From: Notolepis coatsorum
Lineage: Eukaryota > Chordata > Actinopteri > Aulopiformes > Paralepididae
Direction: 5' to 3'
Assembly (NCBI GenBank): GCA_963971535.1
Contig: OZ020598.1
Coordinates: 100,733,169-100,797,168 of the forward strand
Length of the DNA stretch: 64,000 nucleotides
Shown here piece by piece: positions 12,241-23,640 of this stretch. Both the position numbers and the translations under genes were made by a program. Below the pieces are notes generated by a model. That model was given only the letters and a program-made list of their open reading frames with translations. It was not told where the DNA came from and did no database searches. The first letter of the stretch is position 1. Every line of letters starts with the position of its first letter.

Positions 12241-13261
12241 CTAGATCCTGTAGTCGTCTATTAGCCTCTCCGCAGTGTAGACCGTTTCTTCCTTGTAGCT
12301 GGGTCTCACTTGGACCGGACGGGGAAGGGGTTCGGAGGGGGGTATAGGCTCTCTCTGGTGGTCAGACTCAGGGTCGCTTGATCGGGTCGGGGAGGGTGCC
12401 CTTGACCCTTGTCTTGACGAGGCCCTGGAGCCCCGTGCGGAGGGAGGGGGTGTTGCCCTGGTGATCAGCTGCTCCATTATCTGCGCTTGTAATCGGTCGC
12501 GCTCAGCTTCGCGTTTGGTGAGAGCGAGGTCGCGCTCTGCTTCTCTTTGGGCACCGGCAGCGGCGCGCTGGGCTTCGGCCCGGTCTCTTCCCATATTCTC
12601 TTCCGTCTGAAGGCGTCTAATCTCTAGACGTATACGATCTTCGTCGCTCCGTTGCTGCGCTTGAAGGCGTTCTCTTTCCATGGAAGAATGTTCGCGCTCA
12701 CTAAGCGTCTGTGCTTGGAGTCGATCGCGCTCTGTTGAGGCTGCCAGGCTGGCGAGGAAGGCCTGTGCCAGCATCTTGTCCGCCTCGCTGGGGGAAGACG
12801 CTGGTTGAGGTGATCCGCTCCTGGTAGTACTCGTTGGAGATCCGTTCTCCTGTGGCGAGTCAAGGAGATCCATCTCCGGGGTGCTCGCCTCTTCTTGTAG
12901 TGGGTCGAGTTCCATCCCTGGAGGGCTGTCTTTATCCTGGAGCTCTCCGGGGACTACTTCTTCGGTCTTGGCGGGGGGTAAAGTCATGTCAGGTCCCTCC
13001 TGGTCCCCTCCGTGAGCTTGGTCAGTTACGTTAGAACCCACTAGGGCCTCTATAGGCGGGGTAGCCTGGTCGGTCGATAGGGTCGGACATAATTTTACTA
13101 TCTACTTTTTCCGCGTTTACCGTCTGTAGAAAGCTAGGTAGTATATTGGCAACGTAATCCTCTAAGTACTGAGGTGTCTGCCGTCTACGCTGCGGGCGAT
13201 CTATTTTAGGAGAACCGTTTTGTGGAGTGTTCATCATTGGCCATGTCAATATTAATACCAC
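12241..13261 (-). pseudogene. BEL-1 Gag N-terminus, frameshifted
   Basis: Two overlapping frames. 13261-13031 begins NTPQNGSPKIDRPQRRRQ and is the true N-terminus by comparison with BEL-2. It shifts near 13040 into a second frame (VGSNVTDQAHGGDQ) that runs to a stop at 12241. The middle is a long Glu/Arg/Gln-rich coiled coil (STERDRLQAQ, REAERDLALTKREAERD), probably for Gag self-assembly. A second shift near 12270 joins it to the next fragment. Confidence 0.85.
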
Positions 13262-13286
13262 TATATTAATATTACACTAGTTACCC

Positions 13287-13303
13287 TCCGGCTCGAAGGC
13301 CCA
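13287..13303 (-). promoter_or_regulatory. BEL-1 primer-binding site (tRNA-Tyr type)
   Basis: Two bases inside the 5' LTR the minus strand reads TGGGCCTTCGAGCCGGA. This is complementary to the 3' end of vertebrate tRNA-Tyr (…CCGGCTCGAAGGA-CCA) with one mismatch. BEL-2 has the unmutated version. Confidence 0.75.
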
Positions 13304-13305
13304 AT

Positions 13306-14631
13306 TGTAACTGAGGGGTACAATTCCCTGACTGTATTGATAAGTATGGTATCATTAAACCACTACCGTCTTATGCACTTTAATTACTGGCCATACAGTA
13401 CATGATATATATAATGATGAACACTTCCCACAATGAAATCGGTTCCACACAAAGTTGTAATTAAGTATTTAATGCAGCAAAAGGTACATAATATACTTCT
13501 CTATTTCACTTTGAATGCGCTTATAAGGCAAAGGAATGTGCGTAGGCAAATCAATAACGAATGTCCATTCTCTGGTTACGCAGGAGGTAATTATACAACC
13601 TGAATCTTAGGGAATTATATCTATGGTACACTAGTAATATAGCGGGAGATACTGGAAGGGTCCCCCCGGTTGTAAGCCAGCAAGGGTAGAGGATCTGTCG
13701 GTAATAGAGTCTGGGTCAACGATGATAAGGAGACTCCGAGTACGGGAGACGGTGCAATAAGATCTTGATCCACAGATGAATACAGCTGTTCTCCGTAGCC
13801 TGTAGCTCCACAGGGAAGAAAGCTAGCCTGCCTCAGGCTTCTGAGGGGCAGACTCGACGTGGCTCCTCACAGGGTAAATCCCACACACGTGTGGGCGTCG
13901 GCGATTCTCCGCTCCATTAATCACAGGACCAAAAGCAAATATAATCCAGCCGTAAAGGGCTATGCAGTCGTCGGGTAGATAATCCAGTGTCCACACGGTC
14001 CTCGTCTAGGGCTCCTCGGGTGAAAGCGCCATGAAAGCAGCCCAGCCTGGATAAGCACTCTAGCTGATACGAGGAAAACGTTGGTGATGCTGGTCACTGT
14101 AGAACTTTAGCCGCACGATACACTATACACAAATAGACTATTACTGACTTAATAGAATATGTCGCACTCGACGGTATAGCACCAAACTCTGACACTTCAG
14201 TTATTAATTCGCACGCGGTCTCAATGCTCTATTTGGGGCCAAACAGGCCATACTTCACCGCACGTAGTATCGTGGGTGAGGCTTCAACTTATTGGGTAAC
14301 ATACTTCTGTATTCACCTGCGCCGTATTTATATGCTTAGATGAATAAACTAGTACCAGCTTTATTCCTGTCTCATATCCTTGCGCAATACCATTCATGTC
14401 CAGGCATGTCCCCGGCGGTGACTTTGAACCTGACTTTGGAGGCATGGCCTTGGCGCCTGTGGACCGCTGTCCAATAGGAGAATGAAATATTATGGTCTGT
14501 ACTAGGCTAAAGGGATATTCCGTGTATATGTACAAGGAATATACAAGGGATATCAAACGATATACAAATATTATGCAATATATATCAATCAATAAATATA
14601 TATATTCGGTTTAATCTGATCCTTTGTAACA
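13306..14631 (-). repeat. BEL-1 5' LTR
   Basis: 1326 bp copy of 6634-7964. It differs by about seven substitutions or 1-bp indels and lacks 6 bp (ACATGT-type) present in the other copy near 7318. The AATAAA signal of the other LTR is ATTAAA here. Confidence 0.92.
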
Positions 14632-14636
14632 CTCGG
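14632..14636. repeat. BEL-1 target-site duplication (right), CTCGG
   Basis: Second copy of the 5-bp duplication. It directly follows the terminal ACA of the LTR. Confidence 0.9.
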
Positions 14637-14754
14637 CGTTGCTAATAAACATTTTAAATCATTTTTATAAACGAGTAACTGAGGCTGAAATGTATGCTTC
14701 CTCATTTTACAGTAGGAGCGCTCTGATGGCTGGGCGCGCCGCGCAACAGACACG

Positions 14755-14810
14755 TGAATGAATGAATGAATGAATGAATGAATGAATGAATGAATGAATG
14801 AATGAATGAA
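14755..14810. repeat. (GAAT)n microsatellite
   Basis: About 13 copies of a 4-bp unit leading straight into the LINE tail at 14811. It probably grew from that tail. Confidence 0.9.
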
Positions 14811-14925
14811 AACTTTATTTAACAGATTGCAGAATGGGTACAATACAGTACGGCTCAATACACACCATTGTTAAGGTGATGCAGTCCAGAGAAATACGTT
14901 TGTCTTGTCTTGTTTGTCTAGACTC
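14811..14925 (-). mobile_element. LINE 3' tail fragment, left arm of an inverted pair
   Basis: On the minus strand this matches the sequence at 15155-15290: the same tracts AGATTGCAGAATGGGTACAA, CAGTACGGCTCAATACAC and CAGAGAAA.ACG occur in inverse orientation. A third copy lies at 51100-51205. All share a terminus ending in TTAAATAAA. It is a fish LINE 3' end whose family I cannot name. Confidence 0.6.
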
Positions 14926-15150
14926 TAGACGTCATATTCTCTCCCGGCCGTATGTATATTTCTCTCCCACCCACCCACCCCCTCCTAATGTACAGTCTCC
15001 TCCCCATCATATACTCTGTCAGGATCTATGGGTAACAGTACAGTATATTTGAATATCGTATATGTCACAAATGTAACCATACTAAATACCTGTATGTCAT
15101 GTATGTCCCTATGCCATAAATGTCATGATGTCTTGTATGTCATAAATGTC
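14926..15150. other. spacer between inverted LINE tails
   Basis: C-rich CCCACCCACCCACCCCC stretch near 14968 and a run of TGTATGTCATAAATGTCA-like short repeats. No gene. Confidence 0.4.
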
Positions 15151-15295
15151 ACTATGAATTGAAAATGGGGGACCCTGATGTAAACAAGACAAACGTCTTT
15201 CTCTGGTCTGCATCCCCTTATACAATTGTGTGTATTGAGCCGTACTGTATTGTACCCATTCTGCAATCTGTTAAATAAATAAAAAGAAAGTTTGA
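15151..15295 (+). mobile_element. LINE 3' tail fragment, right arm of the inverted pair
   Basis: Contains GAATTGAAAATGGGGGACCC, TTTCTCTGGTCTGCATCC and TGTTAAATAAATAAAAAG. It matches 51100-51205 in the same orientation and 14811-14925 inverted. Its AATAAA-rich end looks like the element's own 3' end. Confidence 0.6.
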
Positions 15296-15700
15296 CTGGC
15301 CGCCGAGCCATATTGTAGTGTACATGGTGACTGATTGACTAAAAAAAAGAAAAAAAAAATAATAATATTAATAAAAATATTTAATAATTTTTTTTTTTAT
15401 TAATTTCTTTTGGCTTCCCCTGTTATTTTACCCACGCAACGCCACTGCATGCATGATGCCATATTACGTGTGAATTAGTGCGCAAATCATTAATCATACA
15501 TCCAAAATAGCATACGTTTATTATTATACACGATGATGATACAGAAAATTACAGAAAAATTAGAAATGCATGGCAAAAGTAGCATTTATTTTCAGTAATT
15601 TAGAGACCCCCCAAAAAATCACAAATCATGTATTCAGGGGAGCTGATGTCTGATCTAGGGGAGCTATAGCGGACCCAGCTCCCCCCGTGGATCGCACCCT
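15296..15700. other. AT-rich right arm of the hAT element and flank
   Basis: A- and T-homopolymers to 15400, then the hAT terminus at 15447, its duplication, and AT-rich flank to the CA array. No gene. Confidence 0.4.
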
Positions 15701-15703
15701 GCG

Positions 15704-15986
<283 letters not shown>

Positions 15987-16055
15987 TGCAAAGAAACAGA
16001 CTAAGAAATGACATTAACTCAATGATCACTGCAAAAAAGAATTTCATCAATCACA

Positions 16056-17156
16056 AAAACTGAGGAAAACAAAAATAAACCCTGTGAACTTTGGAAATTA
16101 CTGAATAATCAACTAGGCTGCAGTAAAAAACATAAAACCAGATTTTCAAACATAAACATAAAGACAGATAACACGCTCATCACAGACAAGCTGGATGTGG
16201 CCAATTACTTAAAAATGTTCTTCACAAACATAGCCACAACACTGGTAAATAAACTACCCTCCCACATTTTGGGGTAGAACACATCATAGCCTACTACAAT
16301 AACCTAGGGGTCTGCAAAGACGACTTCAAACTAGAAATGGTAACAACAGCTGAGGTACACAAAAAACTGAGCGCCCTCCAACCTAACAAGGCCACTGGCC
16401 ATGACAATATCCCCTTCAAATTCCTCAGAGACTCAGCAGCCGCCATCGCCCCAGTCATCACACACATAATAAATCTCTCCATAAAACAGGGACACGTACC
16501 CAAAGACTTCAAAATTGCGAGAGTAACCCCCCTGCACAAAAAGGGCAGCAAATTGGACCCAAGCAACTACCGCCCTGTTTATATTCTTACCTCCATCTCG
16601 AAAGTCATGGAAAAAATAGTATACAAACAGGTCGAAAAGTACCTCGCAGAAAAAAATCGAATCTACGAATTCCAACATCCCACTCCACTGACACATGACT
16701 TCTCTATTTGAACGACCACATCAAACAAGAGGTGGACATGGGCAAATACTGTGGCATGGTCATGCTGGACCTACAAAAGGCCTTCGACACTGTCAATCAC
16801 TCCATTCTAATTGACAAGCTAAAAGCAATTGGTTTTGATAGTCTATCAGTGAGCTGGATGCAATCCTACCTGGTGGGGAGAGAACAGATATTGGAGGTAA
16901 ACGGTACCCTACCCCCCCCCCCCCCCCCCCCCCCCTACCAGTGAGCTGTGGTGTTCCACAAGGAAGCATACTAGGACCGTTACTGTTCCTAATTTATGCA
17001 AATGACATGTCGTCAGCTTGTGACTGCAACTTGTTCCTGTTCGCGGACGACTCAGCCCTGCTGGTCTCTGACAAGAACACAGGTTGAAAAAACCCTCAGC
17101 TCGGAAGTCGGCAGAATCTGCACCTGGCTCGCTGATAACAAACTATCATTACACCT
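16056..17156 (+). mobile_element. Jockey-superfamily LINE, RT domain (first part, broken)
   Basis: Segments of one RT are spread over shifted frames. 16056-16330 holds the region before RT (NYLKMFFTNIA). 16337-16690 holds HKKLSALQPNKATGHDNIPF, DFKIARVTPLHKKGSK, SNYRPV and SKVMEKIVYKQV. 16708-16944 holds MVMLDLQKAFDTVNHSILID, and about 16950-17080 holds CGVPQGSILGPLLFLIYAND and FADDSALL. A C homopolymer (16912-16935) replaces normal coding and breaks the frame. The catalytic FADD is still readable. It fits L2/Rex-like fish LINEs. The copy is dead and is split at 17156 by an insertion. Confidence 0.85.
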
Positions 17157-17702
<546 letters not shown>

Positions 17703-18163
17703 CTCGGCAAGACCGAAGCTTCTCAGTTACAGCGAGTGACAATATTGTCACAAGGAAAGATGAAATTACATACCTGGGTTCCATCCTAGAGGCAAATCTT
17801 TCCTGTGACAAAATGGCATCCAATGTAATAAAAAAATTCAACCAACGAACTAGATTCTTGTACCGGATCTCCTCTCTGGTAAACAAGAATACCCTGACGA
17901 CTCTGGCAGGAGCACTCATTCAAGGGTACTATGACTATGCTTGCACTTCATGGTACCAAAGCACCTCAAAGGCGCTAAAAACTAAATTACAAACATCACA
18001 AAACAAACTGGTCAGACTAATGCTTGACCTTACTCCTAGAACCCACCTCACCCCTGCCCACTTTGACAACCTAGGATGGCTTAGAGTAGACGACAGAGTA
18101 CAGCAACTTGCAATGGGCCTGGTCTACAAGATACACTACACCACTCAGGTACCCATTGAAGGA
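17703..18163 (+). mobile_element. Jockey-superfamily LINE, C-terminal part (second piece)
   Basis: Frame reading ITYLGSILEANLSCDKMASN, NQRTRFLYRISSLVNKNTL and YYDYACTSWYQ, the conserved region after the RT domain, up to VYKIHYTTQVP at about 18150. It continues at 19080. The LTR and palindrome at 18280-19070 interrupt it. Confidence 0.85.
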
Positions 18164-18279
18164 TGTCTATGTTTTTCAAGGTGTAATGTAAAATATTGGT
18201 GGGTATATAATGTAAAATATTGGTGGATGACAGCATCTACTCATAGTCATCTCAGAGGAGGAGGATAACAGAGAGAGAG
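18164..18279. other. leader of the second insertion in the LINE
   Basis: Not LINE-like. A 23-bp direct duplication, (TGTAATGTAAAATATTGGTGG), occurs at about 18182 and 18208. The sequence then runs into GAGAGAGAG, where the probable LTR begins. Confidence 0.4.
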
Positions 18280-18827
18280 TGTGTGTTAGGAGCTGACTAA
18301 CCCCAGCAGATGAGGCTGTGCTGTTATCATCAACAGCTGATAGCCAGAGCGTTTGTTTGGGGTAAGTTAATATCAACATCACCGCTGCCATAGTGATTTG
18401 GGTCAAAAGACAGCGTGTCACATAGCAACGAGAAGAGGGGCCGGGCCTGTCGTTGCTATGGCAAGAATATTATAATGTGAGTTTCCTTCCGGGGAAGTTA
18501 GATTCAGATTCGACGCACAGACGAGAAGAGCTTGATCAGAGACTTTGAAACGATCCCCCGGGGAGGGGTGGAGGGGAGGACTGAAGTGCCACGACGACAG
18601 GGAAGGCCTTTTGGATAACAGCTAGGCCGCGACGACCACCGAGCGGGGTGAAAGGAGAAATCCATTAGAATAATGAATTTAGTTCCTTCTAAAGATTTTT
18701 CAAGGACAATACAGAACTGGTTTACATCTTGTACAAGGCTATGTTTATAAGAATAAACATGAGGATCTAAGGAAAGAGATCAAGTTGCAGTGTCGTTTCT
18801 TATGACTATGGACTAGGGGTTGCAACA
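18280..18827 (+). mobile_element. probable solo LTR
   Basis: 548 bp beginning TGTGTGTTAGG and ending GGGTTGCAACA (TG...CA), with GAGAG on both sides (18275-18279 and 18828-18832). Near the 3' third, TTTATAAGAATAAACATG offers an overlapping TATA-like and AATAAA element, as in retroviral-type LTRs. No internal coding is present, so this would be a solo LTR. The GA-rich flank makes the duplication easy to match by chance. The terminal 29 bp form part of the palindrome that follows. Confidence 0.4.
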
Positions 18828-19070
18828 GAGAGACGCACAACAGAGAGAGTCACAAAAGAGCCATGATGAGATGAGATTGGCTGATTGCCAGAATCCAACA
18901 CCATGTACATGTCAAAATACTTCCCAAACTTGACCTTTGGGAAGTATTTTGACATGTACTGTACATGGTGTTGGATTCTGGCCATCAGCCAATCTCATCT
19001 CATCATGGCTCTTTTGTGACTCTCTCTGTTGTGCGTCTCTCTGTTGCAACCCCTAGTCCATAGTCATAAG
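18799..19070. repeat. near-perfect palindrome, about 270 bp
   Basis: The arms 18799-18928 and 18936-19070 are reverse complements (CTTATGACTATGGACTAGGG pairs with CCCTAGTCCATAGTCATAAG). The loop is 7 bases (18929-18935). I see one substitution (GATTGCC versus GATGGCC) and a 5-bp insertion in the right arm near 18958. The left arm starts inside the probable LTR. Transcription would give a hairpin of about 130 bp. Confidence 0.92.
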
Positions 19071-19079
19071 ATATACCAC

Positions 19080-19275
19080 GACCACAACACCAGAGGGAGC
19101 TCCACAAATCATGTCAAACCCAGATTCGGCTCAAACAAGGGACTAAACACTTTCGCAATTATGCCACATCAATGTGGAATGCTCTACCCACAGCTGTAAA
19201 GGAATGCGAATCACTACCCACTTTTAAAACCACTCTCAAAGAGCACCTACGAGAGACTGCAATTCAAAACTGGCC
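19080..19275 (+). mobile_element. Jockey-superfamily LINE, extreme C-terminus (third piece)
   Basis: Reads NTRGSSTNHVKPRFGSNKGL, then, after a frame shift, a MWNALPTAVKECESLPTFKT-type ending. This is the standard C-terminal 'W-N-sLP.....sl.sFK' of these LINEs. It completes the element split at 17156 and 18163. Confidence 0.75.
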
Positions 19276-19282
19276 CCTGTAC

Positions 19283-19890
19283 ATTTACATTTAGTCATTT
19301 AGCTGACGCTTTTATCCAAAGCGACTTACAAGTTCTGTATGACAAGTCATCAAGAAGGGTACAACTCTATCAGCTGAGTAACAATGTTCATCAAAGTGTT
19401 GCGTGTTACAGTGTAGGTTAGTTTATTAGGACAAGTGCATGACAGTAAGGTTAGTTGGGGTTAGATATTTTTTTATTATTTTTTTTTTTTATTATTTCAG
19501 ATAATGGTTGAAGAAGTGCGTCTTTAGTCGACGGCGAAAGATTGGACGGGATTCGGCTGTCCTAACAGGGGTGGGTAGTTCATTCCACCATTGTGGGGCA
19601 AGGACTGAGAATAGGCGGCTTCTCTTTGATGACCCTCCCGGAGCTCGGATAGGAGTAGGTCTGAGGCGGCCAGAAGATGCAGAGCAGAGCGTAGGGGTCT
19701 TGAGGGTGTGTAGTTAGAGACCATTGACCGGAGGTAGGCGGGAGCGGTTCCCTTTGCTGCACGGTATGCTAGGTCGAGGGCCTTGAAGCGGATACGTGCA
19801 GCAATGGGGAGCCAGTGCAGGTCCCTAAGAATGTAAATGTCCAAAGCCAACCCCCTCCAATGTACAGTTCCCCCCCACCCCACCTAGTAT
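19283..19890 (-). mobile_element. L2-like LINE 3' end
   Basis: Minus strand, 19883 to about 19590: LRDLHWLPIAARIRFKALDL, LAYRAAKGTAPAYL. A shifted frame then gives WWNELPTPVRTAESRPIF and RRLKTHFFNHYLK to a stop near 19500. The 3' UTR ends TAAGTCGCTTTGGATAAAAG and GCTAAATGACTAAATG, the common L2 tail in fish. It is 5'-truncated with one frame break. Confidence 0.85.
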
Positions 19891-20154
19891 ATATATTAGA
19901 GCTGGGACTTTAACGCATTCATTTCTAGTATTTTCTATGTTGTATTTGTATGAATTGGTTAATAAAACAAAAAAAAACTACTTAATGTAATAGAATATAG
20001 CTGTGACGTCACACATCTGGCCATATGGAAATAAATACATCTGTAGCACCACTTTTCTTGGATCTCTACTTGAGTCCATACTGTAGGTGTCGATGTCCTT
20101 CAAGAATCCTGTATCTCCAAAAAGGAATAGTCTTATTTACAGCAGGACAGCAAA
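19891..20154. other. AT-rich stretch and first copy of a minisatellite-embedded segment
   Basis: 20077-20153 (GTAGGTGTCGATGTCCTTCA onward) is repeated almost exactly at 20628-20698 inside the array that follows, so it belongs to a higher-order repeat. Nothing coding. Confidence 0.5.
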
Positions 20155-20974
20155 CATTATGGTTCATCACTATGGTTACTATGGTTCATGATCACTATGG
20201 TTACTATGATTCATCACTAGGGTTTATCACTAGGGTTAATCACTATGGTTACTATGGTTCATGATCACTATGGTTACTATGGTTCATCACTAGGGTTCAT
20301 CACTAGGGTTAATCACTATGGTTACTATGGTTCATCACTATGGTTCATCACTATGGTTCATCACTATGGTTACTATGGTTCATCATCACTATGGTTACTA
20401 TGGTTCATCACTAGGGACCATCACTATGGTTCATCACTATGGTTACTATGGTTCATCATTAGGGTTCATCACTATGGTTCATCACTATGGTTACTTTGGT
20501 TCATCACTAGGGTTCATCACTAGGGTTAATCACTATGGTTCATCACTATGGTTCATCACTATGGTCCATCACTATGGTTCATCACTATGGTTACTATGGT
20601 TCATCATCACTATGATTACATACTGTAGGTGTCGATGTCCTTCAAGAATCCTGTATCTCCAAAAAGGAAAAGTCTTATTTACAGCAGGACAGCAAACACT
20701 AGGGTTTATCACTATGGTTCATCACTATGGTTCATCACTATGGTTACTATGGTTCATCACTATGGTTCATCACTATGGTTCATCACTAGGGTTCATCACT
20801 ATGGTTCATCACTATGGTTACTATGGTTCATCACTATGGTTCATCACTATGGGTACTATGGTTCATCACTATGGTTCATCACTATGGTTACTATGGTTCA
20901 TCAATATGGTTCATCACTATGGTTCATCACTATGGTTCATCACTATGGTTACTATGGTTCATCACTATGGTTCA
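20155..20974 (+). repeat. GGTTCATCACTAT / GGTTACTAT minisatellite, left block
   Basis: Built from a 13-bp unit (GGTTCATCACTAT) mixed with a 9-bp unit (GGTTACTAT) and variants with CTAGGG or CATCAT. A non-array segment of about 75 bp (20628-20698) recurs from 20077. The same array continues at 29368-29426 and 35535-35835, so two LTR elements have split it. The Tyr/Gly/Ser/His-rich frames across it are artefacts. Confidence 0.93.
20970..20974. repeat. LTR-3 target-site duplication (left), GTTCA
   Basis: GTTCA just outside the LTR, matched at 29368-29372. Both copies are part of the minisatellite unit. Confidence 0.88.
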
Positions 20975-22422
20975 TGTTGAGCACCGGTCGTAAACCGAGG
21001 TCAGATTGATTATCCCATAACTCTTTAGTCCGAATCCCAGCTTCAAGCAGCGTCCCGCGAAGCGTGAGACCTCTAGGACTCAATTTGTCTATAACGTTCA
21101 GGGCTTAAACTCAGCAGACCTCGGCTCACACACAGGAACCCCCCGTCCCCTCCAGTAATACAGTTGATTAAATGGAGTTGCGGGGTATATTTTTATTCTA
21201 TTTGCACTGGGAAGGACTCTCTTTACTTAGATGAGGTCCATTTTCCCTATCCTATGTACACGTATTATCACTATATGGCTTTACTTGATAATCCCATTAT
21301 ACAGAATGCACCTTTAGTCCTTAATGCATAATCATAAGTCTCCTTTTACTTTATTTGATAATGCCACACTTCTAAAGTTTTTATCATTAATCAAAAATTG
21401 CATGGGGTGAAGTTACAATGCAAAACACATTTCATGCTTACCCGGTCGTCTGGTCAGAAGAAAGGATACAAATCATATTTATAAAGAGGTAATTTTAATT
21501 AGAAAAAGCTAGTTACAAAAAGATACTGAAGTGGAAAGCACCCAATTCAGTTTAAAATATGCACAGAACAAAACATCTCATCTCTGCACGGCTTGTGCCC
21601 CGTGTCTGGCAGCATTCTTCTCATCTCTCAAAAAAGTCAGTAGGCACCATTCTTCTTCTCTCTCCAGCTCCGTGTAAAAACCCGCTCTTGAAAGGGCAAC
21701 CGTCCCTTTTATATCCATCTTACAATATTTCCGATTGGTCTAAACACAGTGAAGTCACAGGCTGTCATTTTTGTTTAGCAAACCAGAGTACAATACGTAA
21801 TTCGTATGAGCTCCTCCTTCTTGGTACTAACGTTACTTCTCGTTACCTAGTGATTTTTAAGTAACCGAAAGTCCCTTTTCCCTTCTAAACAGACAACGGC
21901 TTTGTCTGTGGTGACCACGTGATTTCGTACCATGTACGAGGCCTCTCCAGTATCTCTTAAGGATCCCTCCAGACAAACAGTTTTTACACATTATTCTGTT
22001 AGTATTATTCTCTACTGACACTCAATTTATAAGCATGCCATTTTGAAAACTTTTACTGTACACATCAAACATTTAATTGTTATATAGTTTCCTTTTTTAA
22101 GATCTCCCTCTATAGATTCAAGACTCTGTTTTTCAACCAGCAACCCTTCCCGTCTGAAAGGGTTAACATTTACAGCTCCCTCTCCTCTCCTCTCCTCCTC
22201 TCCTCTCCTCTCCTTGTCTCAGGGCCACATTCCTCAGGTTAACTCCCCTTTCACAGACACCAGCTCCTTCTATGGAGACATTTAAAGGCTCAGTTCCATT
22301 TTTTTTATAAGTAGAGCCATCATAGTCTTTCCAGAGTTTAGTTTACAGATTTATACTGGTCATATAGGAACGACCCAGGATGTCATTGTCCAAAAGTGTC
22401 ACTCGTTCTGTGGCATTTCACA
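20975..22422 (-). repeat. LTR-3 3' LTR
   Basis: 1448 bp. Begins TGTTGAGCACCGG and ends GGCATTTCACA. Just inside, the minus strand reads ACAGAGTGGG, a short purine tract that may serve as the polypurine tract. Confidence 0.93.
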
Positions 22423-22910
22423 CCCACTCTGTCATTCTGGGAGATCATTGTCCATCATCAATTGAATAATGAAGCATATAATTACATGTGAGAAATAGGT
22501 ATATACGGCTATATTGGAACGACTCAGGATGTCTATTTCAAAATGTGTCATTTGTTTTGTGACACTTTACACCCACTCTGCCATCCTGTGAGGTCTTTGT
22601 CCATCGTCAATTGAATAATTGAAAAAATGAAGCATATGATTACATGTGAAAAATAGGTAAATAGGGCTATATTGTAACGACTCAGGATGTCATTGTCAAA
22701 AAGTGTCATTTGTTTTGTGACACTTTACACCCACTCTGCCATCCTGTGAGGTCTTTGTCCATCGTCAATTGAATAATTGAAAAAATGAAGCATATGATTA
22801 CATGTGAAAAATAGGTAAATAGGGGTATATTGTAACGACTCAGGATGTCATTGTCAAAAAGTGTCACTTGTTCTGTGGCACTTCACACCCACTCTGTCAT
22901 TCTGGGCGGT
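22340..22910. repeat. tandem repeats of about 160 bp crossing the LTR border
   Basis: Three to four imperfect copies of a unit containing GGAACGACTCAGGATGTC, then TTTGTTTTGTGACACTTTAC, CCACTCTGCCATCCTG and AATTGAATAATTG. The first copy spans the end of the 3' LTR (22360-22422) and continues into the interior. The LTR end has therefore been copied inward, or the LTR was defined from within an older array. Confidence 0.8.
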
Positions 22911-23435
22911 CATTTTCCATTGTCTTAATAGCGTCTGTACTGGGGGACGAGATGGCGATTGTGGGGTCACGTGGCTGTGACTCTCCACACCCCCTCTGCC
23001 ATCTCGGTACCTTGTTACCCTGGTAGCCGGCGGGAAGACTTGCATTTGTTGTTCCCTGGCTGGACGGCTCGACAGGATAGGGGTCACGTTGTTGCTTGGT
23101 ATCCGGCGGGAAGACTTGCATCTGTTGTTCCCGGCCGATGCACCCAGGCTGTTGTCGTCTTGGTCATCTTGGTCACCTTGGTCATCTTGGTCACCTTGGT
23201 CATCTTGGTCATCTTGGGGTCGCCCCCTCTGACCTCTTGGATCTCTCCCATAGTTTGAGGTAGGCTGATTTGTCACTTCTCGGGCGACCCCCACGGATCC
23301 CCGAGAATTGTAGCAGCAGTCCTCTATTGAAGTGTGGTTGGCCTGGTCTTGTGACCCTGTCCGTAGGCCTCGCAGGACATGTATTACAGATACAGTCCAC
23401 AGAGGACTCATTCCTTTTCTCTCTTTCAGGTCCAT
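22911..23435 (-). pseudogene. LTR-3 interior with Asp/Gln repeats; no recognised domain
   Basis: A 193-codon minus-strand frame (22854-23435) contains a 12-bp/24-bp repeat array encoding DQDDQGDQDD (about 23148-23220) and a Cys-rich start whose residues fall in three frames (CNTC, GHKTR, DCC). This hints at a ruined zinc knuckle, but it is too degraded to call. A 58-bp segment (GTATCCGGCGGGAAGACTTG) is duplicated at 23022 and 23100. No homology is recognised. Confidence 0.3.
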
Positions 23436-23640
23436 TCAGGGCTCTCGTCGCCCTGTAACCTGGGTCCAGGCCGATGTCTCTCTGTCCGGTCTGGGAGGTC
23501 TAGGAGGTCTGGGAGGTCTGGGAGGTCTGGGAGGTCTGGGAGGTCTGGGAGGTCTGGGAGGTCTGGGAGGTCTAGATGAGGACCCTGAGGATGCTCTGGA
23601 GCTTGACCTATCCCGGTCTTCCTCCACTGGTTCAGGTTTT
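23436..23640 (-). pseudogene. duplicated piece of the LTR-3 Gag RS region with 9-bp expansion
   Basis: The minus strand reads EEDRDRSSSRASSGSSSRPP and matches Gag residues 199-216 (nt near 25870-25925), for example GGATGCTCTGGAGCTTGACC in both. Next to it a GGTCTGGGA unit repeats about 11 times (23479-23575). A Gag segment was thus copied to the 3' half and then expanded. Confidence 0.7.

Larger units (their letters stand above)
6634..14631 (-). mobile_element. BEL-1: complete but decayed BEL/Pao LTR retrotransposon
   Basis: About 8.0 kb, bounded by two LTRs (6634-7964 and 13306-14631) with TG...CA ends and flanked by the 5-bp duplication CTCGG (6629-6633 and 14632-14636). The minus-strand order is 5' LTR, tRNA-Tyr-type primer site, Gag, CCHC knuckles, protease, RT, RNase H, integrase, polypurine tract, 3' LTR, which is the BEL/Pao arrangement. 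The LTRs differ at roughly eight places, including a 6-bp indel, so the insertion is fairly recent. Gag and pol carry several frame breaks and an internal deletion. It is the same family as BEL-2 (29427-35534), in opposite orientation. Confidence 0.93.

Noticed and set aside
20025..21009. Tyr/Gly/Ser/His-rich proteins of 70-220 residues
   Set aside because: They translate the 13-bp/9-bp minisatellite. Unit lengths not divisible by three make all frames look alike.
21559..21864. 101-residue ORF in both LTR-3 LTRs
   Set aside because: It is antisense to the deduced element transcript and overlaps its TATA region. It is duplicated only because LTRs are duplicated.
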